A DNA stretch of 64,000 nucleotides from Shimia sp040370365 (GTDB lineage Bacteria; Pseudomonadota; Alphaproteobacteria; Rhodobacterales; Rhodobacteraceae). The stretch lies in NCBI RefSeq assembly GCF_040370365.1, contig NZ_BAABWQ010000002.1:868001-932000 (forward strand), in the 5' to 3' direction. The first letter of the stretch is position 1; each line of letters starts with the position of its first letter. The notes below the pieces were generated by a model that worked only from the letters and a program-made list of their open reading frames with translations, was not told the origin of the DNA and ran no database searches. The position numbers were made by a program, and so were the translations under genes. Below, piece after piece: positions 8,808 to 17,166 of this stretch.

Positions 8808-9091
8808 GACAAGCCCTTTACCCCATGTTTCATCGACCACCATGTGCGCTGCCCACGCACATTCACAGAATGACAACCGCGATCGATTTTCATGTCTTAG
8901 AGCGCTACTGCTTAAGGGTTTCTTTAAAACCAAGCACCCAAATCGGTTTGTTCCCTGCGGTTTTGAGAGAAAATGTTTGGAGCTTGATCGGCAGAGTCAT
9001 TTTGCTCAGGTAAGGGTGCATTTTCGACCGTATTTTGCCTGCGGAAATTTGCTTGCCTTGCCTTAGGAGCATGCCTATACACCGCGTCGGC

Positions 9092-9167
9092 GCCGCTGTA
9101 GCTCAGCTGGTAGAGCACGTCATTCGTAATGATGGGGTCGTAGGTTCGAGTCCTATCAGCGGCACCA
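9092..9167 (+). tRNA. tRNA-Thr (anticodon CGT)
   Basis: A complete 76-base cloverleaf with encoded CCA: acceptor GCCGCTG/CAGCGGC, D-arm GCTC...GAGC, anticodon stem CGTCA/TGATG with loop TTCGTAA (anticodon CGT, reading ACG), and T-arm with GGTTCGAGTCC. It is a single tRNA, not part of a cluster. Confidence 0.97.
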
Positions 9168-9394
9168 TATTTTTAGAGCAGGTACGTTGAGTACTATTCA
9201 CACAGCCATTTTCCGGCACGGCTTTTGCCAAATGAAGGGCGAAGTTGCTCTTGCTCCATTGCCACCGCGCAACTTCGAAACATCACGCTAAACTCTGCCA
9301 CAGAAAATGCTCGGCCTCGCTCAAACCATCGTAGTTGCCGCTCGTGCGCGCCAGCATCACCTGACCTGACAAATAGCGGTTCAGTCGCAAAGTT

Positions 9395-9809
9395 TGCTCG
9401 CCATTTCCTTGTCGCCAGAATTTTGCGACTGCCCCCCAATATACCCCCGATGGTTATGGCCACCGGGCAACTGGTGTGCGGCACCGCCCTTCTTTGGATC
9501 GCAACGCTTGTTTCTGGCACCAGTTTGCCAACTCATCTCTCGAGCCCAACGGTATATGCGATCCTTGGCGTTTCCGTTCTAAGTACCGCGATCCCATCGC
9601 TGTTGATGTTCTGGTTGGTGCGCAACGCTGGAGCATTTAACGCGTCAATCTTGGCGTTCTTCATTCCGGTCAGCGCCGTAATTTTGGGCGTGGGGCTACT
9701 GCAAGATCCGCTAACCTTAGCTACGGTCGGCGGTTTTGCATTGGTCCTTTTGGGCGCCGCACTATCCACAACTCGGCCTGCCAAAGTCGCTGTGAAACAA
9801 GAAACCTAG
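9395..9809 (+). pseudogene. Truncated EamA/DMT-family transporter, C-terminal half only
   Basis: From about 9395 to the stop at 9809 the frame encodes the second half of a drug/metabolite transporter: RILRLPP..., then MVMATGQLVCGTALLW, VLSTAIPSLLMFWLVRNAGAF and the final ILAFFIPVSAVILGVGLL...GGFALVLLGAAL. That is about four to five of the ten membrane helices expected of EamA proteins. Upstream sequence in the same frame (from 9225) is serine- and arginine-rich and does not look like a transporter. A start at ATG 9450 is possible but would make half a permease. It lies 230 bases after tRNA-Thr, a place where insertions and deletions commonly occur. Confidence 0.7.
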
Positions 9810-9825
9810 AATCTACAAAACCTGC

Positions 9826-9861
9826 GGTCGCTTGCCCAAAATATAACTTAGGCAAGCGACC
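9826..9861. terminator. Bidirectional hairpin between the EamA remnant and LysR gene
   Basis: A perfect 11-pair stem: GGTCGCTTGCC (9826-9836) and GGCAAGCGACC (9851-9861). The last codons of the LysR gene form one arm. The minus strand continues into GCAGGTTTTG, so it most likely ends LysR transcription. Confidence 0.65.
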
Positions 9862-10750
9862 CCAAAAATGCTGGCCGCATTGCACGCAACTCCTCCGCCA
9901 AATGATCAACAAGCAATCGAACCCGAGCTGTCTGACGAAGATCAGAATGCAACAGCAACCAAATTGAGCGATCCAAATAAGATGTTGTGCCGGGTACCTC
10001 GATAACATTGTCAAAATTGCGCACAGTGACGTGCGGGAGATAGCTCATCCCCATTCCAGCCGCGACCATTTCGATGATCAGTGTTGGTGACCGCAGTTTG
10101 TAACGCACTTTTGCACGTGGAAACGGACTGGCGCGCACCCAATCCGGAAGCGCAGCGCGATCCCCCCAACCGATCCATTGCAGCCCCTCGCCCTTTGGAC
10201 CAGCCGACGCAAAATGACGTTCAAGATAGTCTTTACTTGCAAAAATACCGCCCGCAATCTGGAGCACTTTGCGCCCGACCACATTGTCGTCAACCTGATG
10301 GGCTATACGCAGCGACACGTCCGCTTCCGCGCGATTTATGCTTTCGATCCGGTTGGTCACCGTTACCACCAATTCGATATCTGGGTACTTTTGCTCAAAC
10401 GACGCCAACATGCGTGGAACCTCCATTGAGGCAAATCCGGTTGGCAAAGACAAACGCACGGTGCCCTGCGCCTCGTGGTCCAACCCTTGCACGCGCCGTC
10501 GCGCCGCAATCACTGCGGTCTCTGCTTCCTCAGCAAGCGGCACAAGGGCTTCTCCGGCTTGCGTGAGCTTCAAGCCACGACGCGACCGATCAAACAAGCG
10601 CACACCGTATTCTTCCTCAAGTGCACGCAGGTTTCGATCTACCGTCGCATGTGTGGCCTCCAGCGTGTCCGCGGCCGCGCGCAAGCTTCCCGAACGCGCC
10701 ACAGCCAGAAAATACGGAAGCTTGGTCCAGTCATGGGCGGTGTTTGTCAA
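9848..10750 (-). CDS. LysR-family transcriptional regulator
   Basis: A 300-residue regulator with an N-terminal winged helix-turn-helix (LPYFLAVARSGSLRAAADTL, HATVDRNLRALEEEYGVRLFDRS) and a LysR substrate-binding domain (GTVRLSLPTGF, LVVTVTNRI). TTG 10750 is preferred as start because AAAAGGAG lies eight bases upstream; the longer GTG start at 10774 has no such site. It diverges from the haloalkane dehalogenase-like gene across about 170 bases, the usual layout of a LysR regulator and its target, so control of that gene is a reasonable inference. The effector is unknown. Confidence 0.9.
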   Translation of the reverse strand: MTNTAHDWTKLPYFLAVARSGSLRAAADTLEATHATVDRNLRALEEEYGVRLFDRSRRGLKLTQAGEALVPLAEEAETAVIAARRRVQGLDHEAQGTVRLSLPTGFASMEVPRMLASFEQKYPDIELVVTVTNRIESINRAEADVSLRIAHQVDDNVVGRKVLQIAGGIFASKDYLERHFASAGPKGEGLQWIGWGDRAALPDWVRASPFPRAKVRYKLRSPTLIIEMVAAGMGMSYLPHVTVRNFDNVIEVPGTTSYLDRSIWLLLHSDLRQTARVRLLVDHLAEELRAMRPAFLGSLA

Positions 10751-10921
10751 CTTAGTGGCTCCTTTTTGATCCACAGCGTCACATTTTTGGGTGTTTGTTT
10801 CGAAAATAGAGCAACTAGGTTTGCGAGGTCAACCGACGGCACCACACCACCGGTCACCGTCGGGAAACGTATTCAGCGCGCATTCAAGCACGCGCACTCA
10901 AACCAACAGATGAGGACATAC

Positions 10922-11878
10922 ATGAAACGCAGAGAGTTTATCGCCACCACGGGTCTCGCTTTGACTGCCCTCGGCGTGCCCGCGCAGCTTTGGGCCAAAG
11001 GCGACGCAGACTTCCCATTCGAAATGAAAACACAAGATATCCTTGGCCACAAAATGGCGTATGTCGACGAAGGCACAGGCGACCCTATCGTCTTTTTTCA
11101 CGGCAACCCAACATCATCTTACTTATGGCGCAACGTCATCCCACATGTCACTGACACCCACCGCGCGATCGCTGCGGACATGATCGGAATGGGCAACAGC
11201 GACAAGCCGGATTTGGCCTACACCTACGATGATCACGCGGCACATCTGCACGGGCTTTTGGACGCGCTTGATTTACAGAATGTGACACTGGTTCTGCATG
11301 ATTGGGGCGGCGCGTTGGGATTTGACTGGGCAATGAAAAACCCCGACAAAGTGAAAGCCATCGCCTACATGGAAACCATCGCCCCCCCAGTTTTGCCCTT
11401 TGAAAGCTACGACGTCATGGGGCCATTGGGAGAAATCTTCAAGGCCTGGCGCACCACAGGTGTTGGTGAAAAAATGATTCTTGAAGACAATATGTTTATC
11501 AATGAAATGCTGGGAAAACAGGGCGTCGCCACCCCGCTCTCAGACGAGGTTTTAGCGCACTACAACAGCTACTACCCGGATGCGGCATCACGCGCGCCAA
11601 TTCTGGAGTGGCCCCGTCAAGTGCCGATCGGCGGCGTGCCAGAGCGCACAACAAAGCTGACCCTTGAGATTGTCGACTACCTCACGACATCTGAGATACC
11701 AAAGCTGACTTTCCACGTCACGCCGGGTGCGATTGCCCCTCCAGAGGCGATTGCGTGGATGAAAGCAAATGTCCCAAATTTGGAGACCCTACATCTCGGC
11801 CCGGGGGCGCATTTCATTCAAGAAGATTACCCACATGAAATTGGTCGCGGTCTCGCTGAATGGCTGCAACGGGTATGA
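10922..11878 (+). CDS. Haloalkane dehalogenase-like alpha/beta hydrolase with export signal
   Basis: A 318-residue protein. Residues 1-25 (MKRREF, then a hydrophobic stretch ending LWA) form an N-terminal export signal resembling a weak Tat signal. The rest matches subfamily II haloalkane dehalogenases (DhaA/LinB type): halide-binding HGNPTSSYLWR with N62, nucleophile D127 followed by W128 in HDWGG, acid E151 in YMET, and base H297 in GPGAHF. The spacings N to D (65) and D to E (24) equal those of DhaA. Such enzymes split carbon-halogen bonds of haloalkanes. ATG 10922 follows GAGG; the longer open frame upstream is discarded because it overlaps the LysR gene. Substrate and activity are unproven. 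Confidence 0.85.
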   Translation: MKRREFIATTGLALTALGVPAQLWAKGDADFPFEMKTQDILGHKMAYVDEGTGDPIVFFHGNPTSSYLWRNVIPHVTDTHRAIAADMIGMGNSDKPDLAYTYDDHAAHLHGLLDALDLQNVTLVLHDWGGALGFDWAMKNPDKVKAIAYMETIAPPVLPFESYDVMGPLGEIFKAWRTTGVGEKMILEDNMFINEMLGKQGVATPLSDEVLAHYNSYYPDAASRAPILEWPRQVPIGGVPERTTKLTLEIVDYLTTSEIPKLTFHVTPGAIAPPEAIAWMKANVPNLETLHLGPGAHFIQEDYPHEIGRGLAEWLQRV

Positions 11879-11892
11879 GGGAGGACATCACG

Positions 11893-12420
11893 ATGCCAAA
11901 CAAAACATTATATGGTCGCCACACTCTCAAAACCGAAGTGGCAGTGAATGCGCCGGTAGAACAAGTCTGGGAGGTGTTGTCGGATTTCAGCGCTCCGGAC
12001 ACTTATGCTGAGCAGGTGACGCTGTCCTATAGCCTCACACCGGACAAACATGGTCTGGGCGAGGCACGGCATTGCGACATCAAGGGCTTTGGTAGCATTC
12101 AGGAAGAAATCATCGCTTGGCAAGACGGTCGCAGCTTAACCTACTCTGTGACCCCTCTTGGGCCCTTGGGTAAATCTGTGAGCCGCTGGACCGTTGACCC
12201 CGACGGGGATGATCGCTCAAAAATCACGGTAGAGCTTGGTTATGATTTACGGTTTGGGCCGCTGGGGTGGCTGATGCATGTGCTGGTCATGCGTCGCGCG
12301 TTGCAGAAGGCCATTCCGCAGGGCCCCGAAGCGCTCAAAACGCGTGTGGAAACCGGGAACTCTATCCGACAACGCCGCGCGCCTGTCGGCCAGCCACAGA
12401 TGAATCCGAGCCACGCTTAA
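11893..12420 (+). CDS. SRPBCC-family (polyketide cyclase/START-like) protein
   Basis: A 175-residue protein with the SRPBCC fold opening: an EVAVNAPVEQVWEVLSDFSAPDTYAEQV stretch is recognisable near the N-terminus (residues ~12-38), followed by GLGEARHCDIKGFGSIQEEI and a C-terminal amphipathic helix. These proteins bind hydrophobic ligands; the function here is unknown. ATG 11893 has GGGAGG upstream. An alternative ATG at 11875 overlaps the stop of the dehalogenase-like gene (ATGA). Either way the two genes form an operon, hinting at a shared hydrophobic substrate. The last ~25 residues are polar and likely disordered. Confidence 0.75.
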   Translation: MPNKTLYGRHTLKTEVAVNAPVEQVWEVLSDFSAPDTYAEQVTLSYSLTPDKHGLGEARHCDIKGFGSIQEEIIAWQDGRSLTYSVTPLGPLGKSVSRWTVDPDGDDRSKITVELGYDLRFGPLGWLMHVLVMRRALQKAIPQGPEALKTRVETGNSIRQRRAPVGQPQMNPSHA

Positions 12421-12801
12421 ACATCTGCCTGAGAAGCGCGCGGAGGTCATCTCTGCGCGCATTACCTCTCTAGTATCGGCAAATTGTTGTGGGAGTTCAG
12501 CAACAAGACAACAGACAATGCTATCGAGACGGCAAGGACGGCGAACACACCACATAGACAGCGCCCAATCCGCTTCGCACATGAAGGGGTCGATCTCGTC
12601 AAATGTATGCGGACAGGATCTCCATCATGACGATCCCTAAGAGAGCGGGACTAATGCACCCGCCTAAAGGGTTAGACGGCAATGTCACACAATCGTGTCA
12701 CGACGTGACGGGGAGCACCGTCCAGCTGCCTTGTTAACACCAATCGCTCATCCATACCTTTCATCGCACAGAACAAAAAATATTTCAGGGAGTGCTATCA
12801 C
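12421..12801. other. Intergenic region before egtB
   Basis: No gene is visible. It begins with a strong hairpin, GCGCGCGGAG (12436-12445) pairing with CTCTGCGCGC (12451-12460), which lacks a T-run and may end or stabilise the upstream mRNA. The remainder should hold the egtB promoter; GGGAG lies 11 bases before the egtB ATG. Confidence 0.5.
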
Positions 12802-14055
12802 ATGAAAATTCAACAGAACGCCCCCCACCAGACCAGTTCAGAAATCACCGCTTTGTTTCAGCGCACACGCGCCCGCACAGATATGCTTGTGGCGCCGCTG
12901 TCAGCCGAAGACATGATGCTACAATCCATGAGCGATGCCAGCCCAGCAAAATGGCATTTGGCGCATACCACTTGGTTCTTTGAGCAGTTCATCTTGCGCG
13001 AGCGTCTGCCCGAGTATCAGTCCCCTGATGATCGTTTTGCCTTTCTGTTTAACTCTTATTACGTGCAGGCTGGTCCACGGCATGCCCGTGACAAACGTGG
13101 TTTGATCTCTCAACCTGATCTGCCCGCTGTGAATGCCTATCGCGCCCATGTTGAAGACAGCCTTCAGGCGCTGCTGCAATCGGGGCGCGATGATACTGAC
13201 GACATCGCCAAACTGGTAGAGCTCGGGTGTCATCATGAAATGCAACACCAAGAATTGTTGGTGACCGATCTGTTGCATGGCCTGTCCTACAATCCCTTGC
13301 TGCCAGCCTACCGCGATCCAGAACCCATGCCGGTGACCCAAGAGGAACCGCTCACCTTCACCAAACATGACGGCGGTCTTGTAGACATTGGCCACGCGGG
13401 AACGGACTTCGCTTATGATTGCGAAACACCGCGCCATCAAAATTACATTGCGCCGTTTCAACTGGCTGATCGGGCGGTCACCAACCGCGACTGGATCGCA
13501 TTTATGGACGACGGCGGGTATGATGCACCGTCCTTGTGGCTGATGGACGGATTTACGGCGCGACAGCACGAAGAGTGGATGCATCCGCTGTATTGGTGGC
13601 AACAAGACGGTTCTTGGTGGAGCTATACATTGCGAGGCCCTCAACCAGTGAACCTCGATGCCCCCGTGGTGCATGTGAGCTACTACGAGGCAGAGGCCTT
13701 TGCACGATGGGCTGGAGCACGGCTGCCACGCGAGGCCGAACAGGAACTGGCGACGCGCGACACGCCCATCCATGGCAACTTTCTCGACGACGGCGCGCTC
13801 AGACCTTTGCCCGGTGGTGGCTTTTGGGGAAATGTCTGGGAATGGACGGCCTCTCCATTTTCACCCTACCCCGGTTTTAAGACGCCCCAAGGCGCCATTG
13901 GAGAGTACAATGGCAAGTTTATGGTGAACCAATTTGTGCTGCGTGGCGGCTCCTGTGCCACACCTCGCGAACAGATGCGGCCAACCTACCGAACCTTCTT
14001 TTATCCACACCAACGCTGGCAAATGCTGGGCCTGCGCCTGGCAAAGGACGTGTGA
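12802..14055 (+). CDS. egtB: Ergothioneine biosynthesis sulfoxide synthase EgtB
   Basis: A 417-residue protein with an N-terminal DinB-like domain and C-terminal formylglycine-generating-enzyme-like domain. The iron-binding histidines are visible in PAKWHLAHTTWFFEQF and in CHHEMQHQELLVTDL (HxxxH). The C-terminal part shows NVWEWTASPF, LRGGSCATP and the terminal GLRLAKDV. EgtB joins trimethylhistidine (hercynine) with a cysteine-containing donor using oxygen and non-haem iron. It is followed by egtD with a one-base gap. Whether the sulfur donor is gamma-glutamylcysteine or cysteine cannot be told; no egtA, egtC or egtE is adjacent. Confidence 0.95.
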   Translation: MKIQQNAPHQTSSEITALFQRTRARTDMLVAPLSAEDMMLQSMSDASPAKWHLAHTTWFFEQFILRERLPEYQSPDDRFAFLFNSYYVQAGPRHARDKRGLISQPDLPAVNAYRAHVEDSLQALLQSGRDDTDDIAKLVELGCHHEMQHQELLVTDLLHGLSYNPLLPAYRDPEPMPVTQEEPLTFTKHDGGLVDIGHAGTDFAYDCETPRHQNYIAPFQLADRAVTNRDWIAFMDDGGYDAPSLWLMDGFTARQHEEWMHPLYWWQQDGSWWSYTLRGPQPVNLDAPVVHVSYYEAEAFARWAGARLPREAEQELATRDTPIHGNFLDDGALRPLPGGGFWGNVWEWTASPFSPYPGFKTPQGAIGEYNGKFMVNQFVLRGGSCATPREQMRPTYRTFFYPHQRWQMLGLRLAKDV

Positions 14056-14056
14056 C

Positions 14057-14995
14057 ATGGACAAACAAACCGTTACCGCCCCCAACCTGCTCGCCTCCGC
14101 CCTTCAAACGCTGTCAAATCGACAAAAAGCTCTGGATCCAAAGTGGTTCTACGATCATCGCGGTAGTGAGCTCTTTGAAGACATCACCAAACTGCCAGAA
14201 TATTATCCAACCCGGACCGAAACCGCGATCTTGTCCACACATGCGCGTCGGATCGCGGCCAATATCACCGACGGTGCGGTGTTGATCGAACTTGGCAGTG
14301 GCGCCAGTGTGAAAACACGTCTGCTGTTGGATGCCGCGCCACAACTTGCGACCTACGCACCGGTGGATATCTCGGCGCAGTTTTTGCAAGGAGTCGCGGC
14401 GCAGCTGCAAACCGACTACCTCTCGCTCGAAGTGACACCGATTGTCGCCGATTTTATGAGCCCGATAAGCCTTCCTGCACATCTTCTGGACCGTGATCTG
14501 ATCGTATTTTTTCCCGGCTCTACTATTGGCAATCTCACCTCGGATGCCGCCATCGGTCTTTTGCGAAGCGTGCGTGATTTGGGCCGTGTGCGTGCCATGG
14601 TTGTGGGTGCCGATCTGGCGAAGGATGCCACGGTTCTGGTTGATGCCTATGATGATGCAACAGGCACAACAGCCGCCTTCAACAAGAACTTGCTATATCG
14701 TCTGAATCGCGAGGCTGGGGCAAACTTTGATGTAGAGAAATTTCATCATGAGGCGCGTTGGAACGAAGACCTCTCCCGTATCGAGATGCATCTGGTCAGC
14801 CGCACAACGCAGATTGTTGATTTGGGTGGGTGCAGCTTTCACTTTAAGGAAGGAGAGAGCATTCACACCGAAAACAGTCACAAATACACCCGAAACTCAC
14901 TTTCTGAGCTGGCGGAGGCAGGCGGGTGGTATGTGACGGATTGGCTGACTGATCCTCAGGATCTGTTCTCTGTCAGCGTACTTGTTCCGCACTGA
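14057..14995 (+). CDS. egtD: L-histidine N-alpha-methyltransferase EgtD
   Basis: A 312-residue SAM-dependent methyltransferase that trimethylates histidine to hercynine, the first step of ergothioneine synthesis. The DUF2260-type features are clear: LDPKWFYDHRGSELFEDITKLPEYYPTRTE in the first 60 residues, the SAM loop IELGSGASVKTRLLL, VDISAQFL, FFPGSTIGNLT and the C-terminal ENSHKYT. ATG 14057 lies directly after the egtB stop (TGAC-ATG), so the pair is one operon and translation is probably coupled. It is convergent with iolB, separated by a hairpin terminator. Confidence 0.95.
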   Translation: MDKQTVTAPNLLASALQTLSNRQKALDPKWFYDHRGSELFEDITKLPEYYPTRTETAILSTHARRIAANITDGAVLIELGSGASVKTRLLLDAAPQLATYAPVDISAQFLQGVAAQLQTDYLSLEVTPIVADFMSPISLPAHLLDRDLIVFFPGSTIGNLTSDAAIGLLRSVRDLGRVRAMVVGADLAKDATVLVDAYDDATGTTAAFNKNLLYRLNREAGANFDVEKFHHEARWNEDLSRIEMHLVSRTTQIVDLGGCSFHFKEGESIHTENSHKYTRNSLSELAEAGGWYVTDWLTDPQDLFSVSVLVPH

Positions 14996-15004
14996 AATCG
15001 AAAG

Positions 15005-15026
15005 GCGAGACGCTTAGGCGTCTCGC
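15005..15026. terminator. Hairpin terminator shared by egtD and iolB
   Basis: A perfect nine-pair stem, GCGAGACGC (15005-15013) and GCGTCTCGC (15018-15026), with a four-base loop. It lies between convergent genes, and the last codons and stop of iolB form part of it. The T content after the stem is modest on both sides. Confidence 0.65.
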
Positions 15027-15823
15027 TCCATAATCCATGTGACTTCCGGCGCTGCCACGAAACGCCACTTCCGTAGTGGCCCCGCCATCACATTGAGATA
15101 GTACATTTCAAACCCATAAGGTGCGCCGCATGGGTGGTGGCCTCGTGGCACCAGCACCACATCCCCGTCGGACACCGCCATGGTTTCATCCAATTGTCCA
15201 TCGTCGGTGTAGACCCGCTGCACCCCAAACCCACTTGCCGGGTTGAGGCGATGATAATAGGTCTCCTCCAAATAGGTAATTCGGGGAAAGTCATCCTCGT
15301 CATGTCGATGGCTTGGATACGACGACCAATGCCCAGCCGGGGTGAACACCTCGGTTACAAGCAAGCTGTCGGCATAGTCCTCATTCTCCATCGCAATATT
15401 GTTGATATAGCGTGTGTTGGTGCCTGTTCCGCGCTCAGTAAGCGCAATACCGTCCGGGTCAATGCGATGGGCGCTGCGTGCGCCTTTACTTGGCGCCGCG
15501 CACACGGCCAAAACGCAATCTGTCTCGGCCACCGCGTCCCAATCGCTGCCATTGGGAAGATATAGGCAATGCGGCGCGGTCTTTTCAAACACAGACATGC
15601 GCGCGCCCAATACACCCCAATCTTGTCCGGCGCCGGAGATACGCGCCTTACCCTCCACCACCACCAAGATCACTTCAGTGTCCCCGGTACATTCCGCAGC
15701 TTTGTCGCCAGCTTTAAGGTGGTACAGGCCAAAACCAACATAACGCCAGCCAGCTGAGGCAGGTGTGATATCATGTACTTTGCCACGTGTGCCAAAGGGT
15801 TTTCTCAGTAAGTCTGCCATCAT
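15014..15823 (-). CDS. iolB: 5-deoxy-glucuronate isomerase IolB
   Basis: A 269-residue bicupin enzyme of myo-inositol catabolism that converts 5-deoxy-D-glucuronate to 2-deoxy-5-keto-D-gluconate. Signature pieces include GWRYVGFGLYHL, the metal-binding SYPSHRHDEDDFP and a LEETYYHRLNPASGFG-like block, and VLVPRGHHPCGAPYGFEMYYLNVMAGP. Length is normal. It is transcribed after iolG, 206 bases downstream on the same strand, probably as one unit under the LacI-type regulator. The remaining iol genes (iolC, iolD, iolE) are not in the window. Confidence 0.95.
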   Translation of the reverse strand: MMADLLRKPFGTRGKVHDITPASAGWRYVGFGLYHLKAGDKAAECTGDTEVILVVVEGKARISGAGQDWGVLGARMSVFEKTAPHCLYLPNGSDWDAVAETDCVLAVCAAPSKGARSAHRIDPDGIALTERGTGTNTRYINNIAMENEDYADSLLVTEVFTPAGHWSSYPSHRHDEDDFPRITYLEETYYHRLNPASGFGVQRVYTDDGQLDETMAVSDGDVVLVPRGHHPCGAPYGFEMYYLNVMAGPLRKWRFVAAPEVTWIMERDA

Positions 15824-16029
15824 ATCCTCGCTTGCTCACGCATCGCTATTTGCAACCCCAGGCCACGGAGTTTCCCGATGGTATCACATTCATCCTTTCG
15901 AGGCTTGTGCTAGGCACACAGCTTCAAGCGACCTGCAATGAATTCTCGAAAACCATCAATTGTACAAGAAACGAGAGCGACACAGAGCTTTCTTGTCGCC
16001 CCCTGTCGCTCATATACTGACTGCGCCTG

Positions 16030-17031
16030 TCAGCCCAACACTTCTGACATCAACACAGGGCGCCCTGTTTGCGCGGATCGGGTTGCCGCCTCCGCCATTG
16101 CCAAAGCGGCAATACCGTCCTCCAAGGACACCGGCATCGGGCCTTCGCTCTCAATGGCCTCTACAAAGTCGGACCACTCCGCCTCGTAAGCCGGCATGTA
16201 ACGTTCCAAGAAGAAATACGTTGGCTTTGCACCGGTCACCCCGTTGGCCGTAGATGTAACGACAGTGTTTTCAAGCATGTTTTGAGCCTGCAAAAGCCCT
16301 TCTGATCCCAGAAGCTCAACCCGCTGATCATAACCATAGGCCGCACGGCGAGAGTTCTTGATCACAGCGATTCGACCGTCCGCGTAGCTTAACGTTACCA
16401 CCGCAGTGTCAACATCCCCAGCCGCCCCAATTTCGGGGTCTACAAGCGATGATCCGGTCGCCATCACCGACACCGGCGCTTCGTTCATGATGAAATTTGC
16501 CATGTCAAAATCGTGGATCATCATATCGCGGAACAATCCACCCGATACCTTGACATAGCTCACCGGAGGAGGCGCTGGATCAAAGGAGGTGATCGACAAC
16601 AGTTCTGCTTTGCCGATGTCACCGTTTCGCAATGCGTCTTTCAGAGCGCGAAAATTCGGGTCAAACCGGCGATTGAAACCGATCATCACTGGCTTATCAG
16701 ATCCTGAAACAACCTCTTGGCATTTCAGGGCCCGTGAGAGGCTCAAATCGACTGGCTTTTCGCACAACACAGCTTTGCCTGATGCCGTCGCCAATTCAAT
16801 CAGTGGGGAGTGCGTATCCGTGGGCGTGGCGATCAAAACCGCGTCAATGTTGGGATCCGCGATAATCTCTTCGTTTGTGCGCACATCCGCGCCAAACTCG
16901 CTTGCCAACCGCGCGGCGTTTTCTGCCACAACATCCGCCACAGCCACCAATGTGCTGTTACGATGTGCCTTGATGGCGCGTGCATGGACCGTCGCAATGC
17001 GCCCCGCGCCAAGCAATCCTACATTAATCAT
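16030..17031 (-). CDS. iolG: Inositol 2-dehydrogenase IolG
   Basis: A 333-residue Gfo/Idh/MocA-family NAD-dependent dehydrogenase. The Rossmann loop GLLGAGRIATVHA is at the N-terminus, the EKP motif reads LCEKPVDL, and the substrate region GGLFRDMMIHDFDMA carries the family DxxxHD-type residues. In this family the product is scyllo-inosose from myo-inositol; placement beside iolB supports that over other sugar substrates. The gene diverges from a LacI regulator, and twin palindromic operators lie just upstream of its start. Confidence 0.9.
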   Translation of the reverse strand: MINVGLLGAGRIATVHARAIKAHRNSTLVAVADVVAENAARLASEFGADVRTNEEIIADPNIDAVLIATPTDTHSPLIELATASGKAVLCEKPVDLSLSRALKCQEVVSGSDKPVMIGFNRRFDPNFRALKDALRNGDIGKAELLSITSFDPAPPPVSYVKVSGGLFRDMMIHDFDMANFIMNEAPVSVMATGSSLVDPEIGAAGDVDTAVVTLSYADGRIAVIKNSRRAAYGYDQRVELLGSEGLLQAQNMLENTVVTSTANGVTGAKPTYFFLERYMPAYEAEWSDFVEAIESEGPMPVSLEDGIAALAMAEAATRSAQTGRPVLMSEVLG

Positions 17032-17071
17032 GTTGCCCTCGATTCAGTTTGTGGTTCCTAATTCCCCCACT

Positions 17072-17110
17072 TTGCACGCGCGTGCAACTTCTTTTTGCAC
17101 GCGCGTGCAA
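17072..17110. promoter_or_regulatory. Twin LacI-type operators of the inositol locus
   Basis: The same perfect 16-base palindrome, TTGCACGC-GCGTGCAA, occurs twice, at 17072-17087 and 17095-17110, with a centre-to-centre distance of 23 bases. It sits between iolG and the LacI gene. Odd-position CpG-centred palindromes of this size are typical LacI-family operators, so binding by the adjacent regulator is a strong inference. Confidence 0.88.
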
Positions 17111-17166
17111 AACGGTGGCATCACACAACCGATCACAATAGGATAGCCGTCAAGGAGCGCGCAAAC

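Noticed and set aside
9194..9520. Minus-strand frame beside the EamA remnant
   Set aside because: Overlaps recognisable transporter sequence on the plus strand; no domain recognised.
10475..10921. N-terminal extension of the haloalkane dehalogenase frame
   Set aside because: It overlaps the LysR gene and its promoter; a good start with an export signal exists at 10922.
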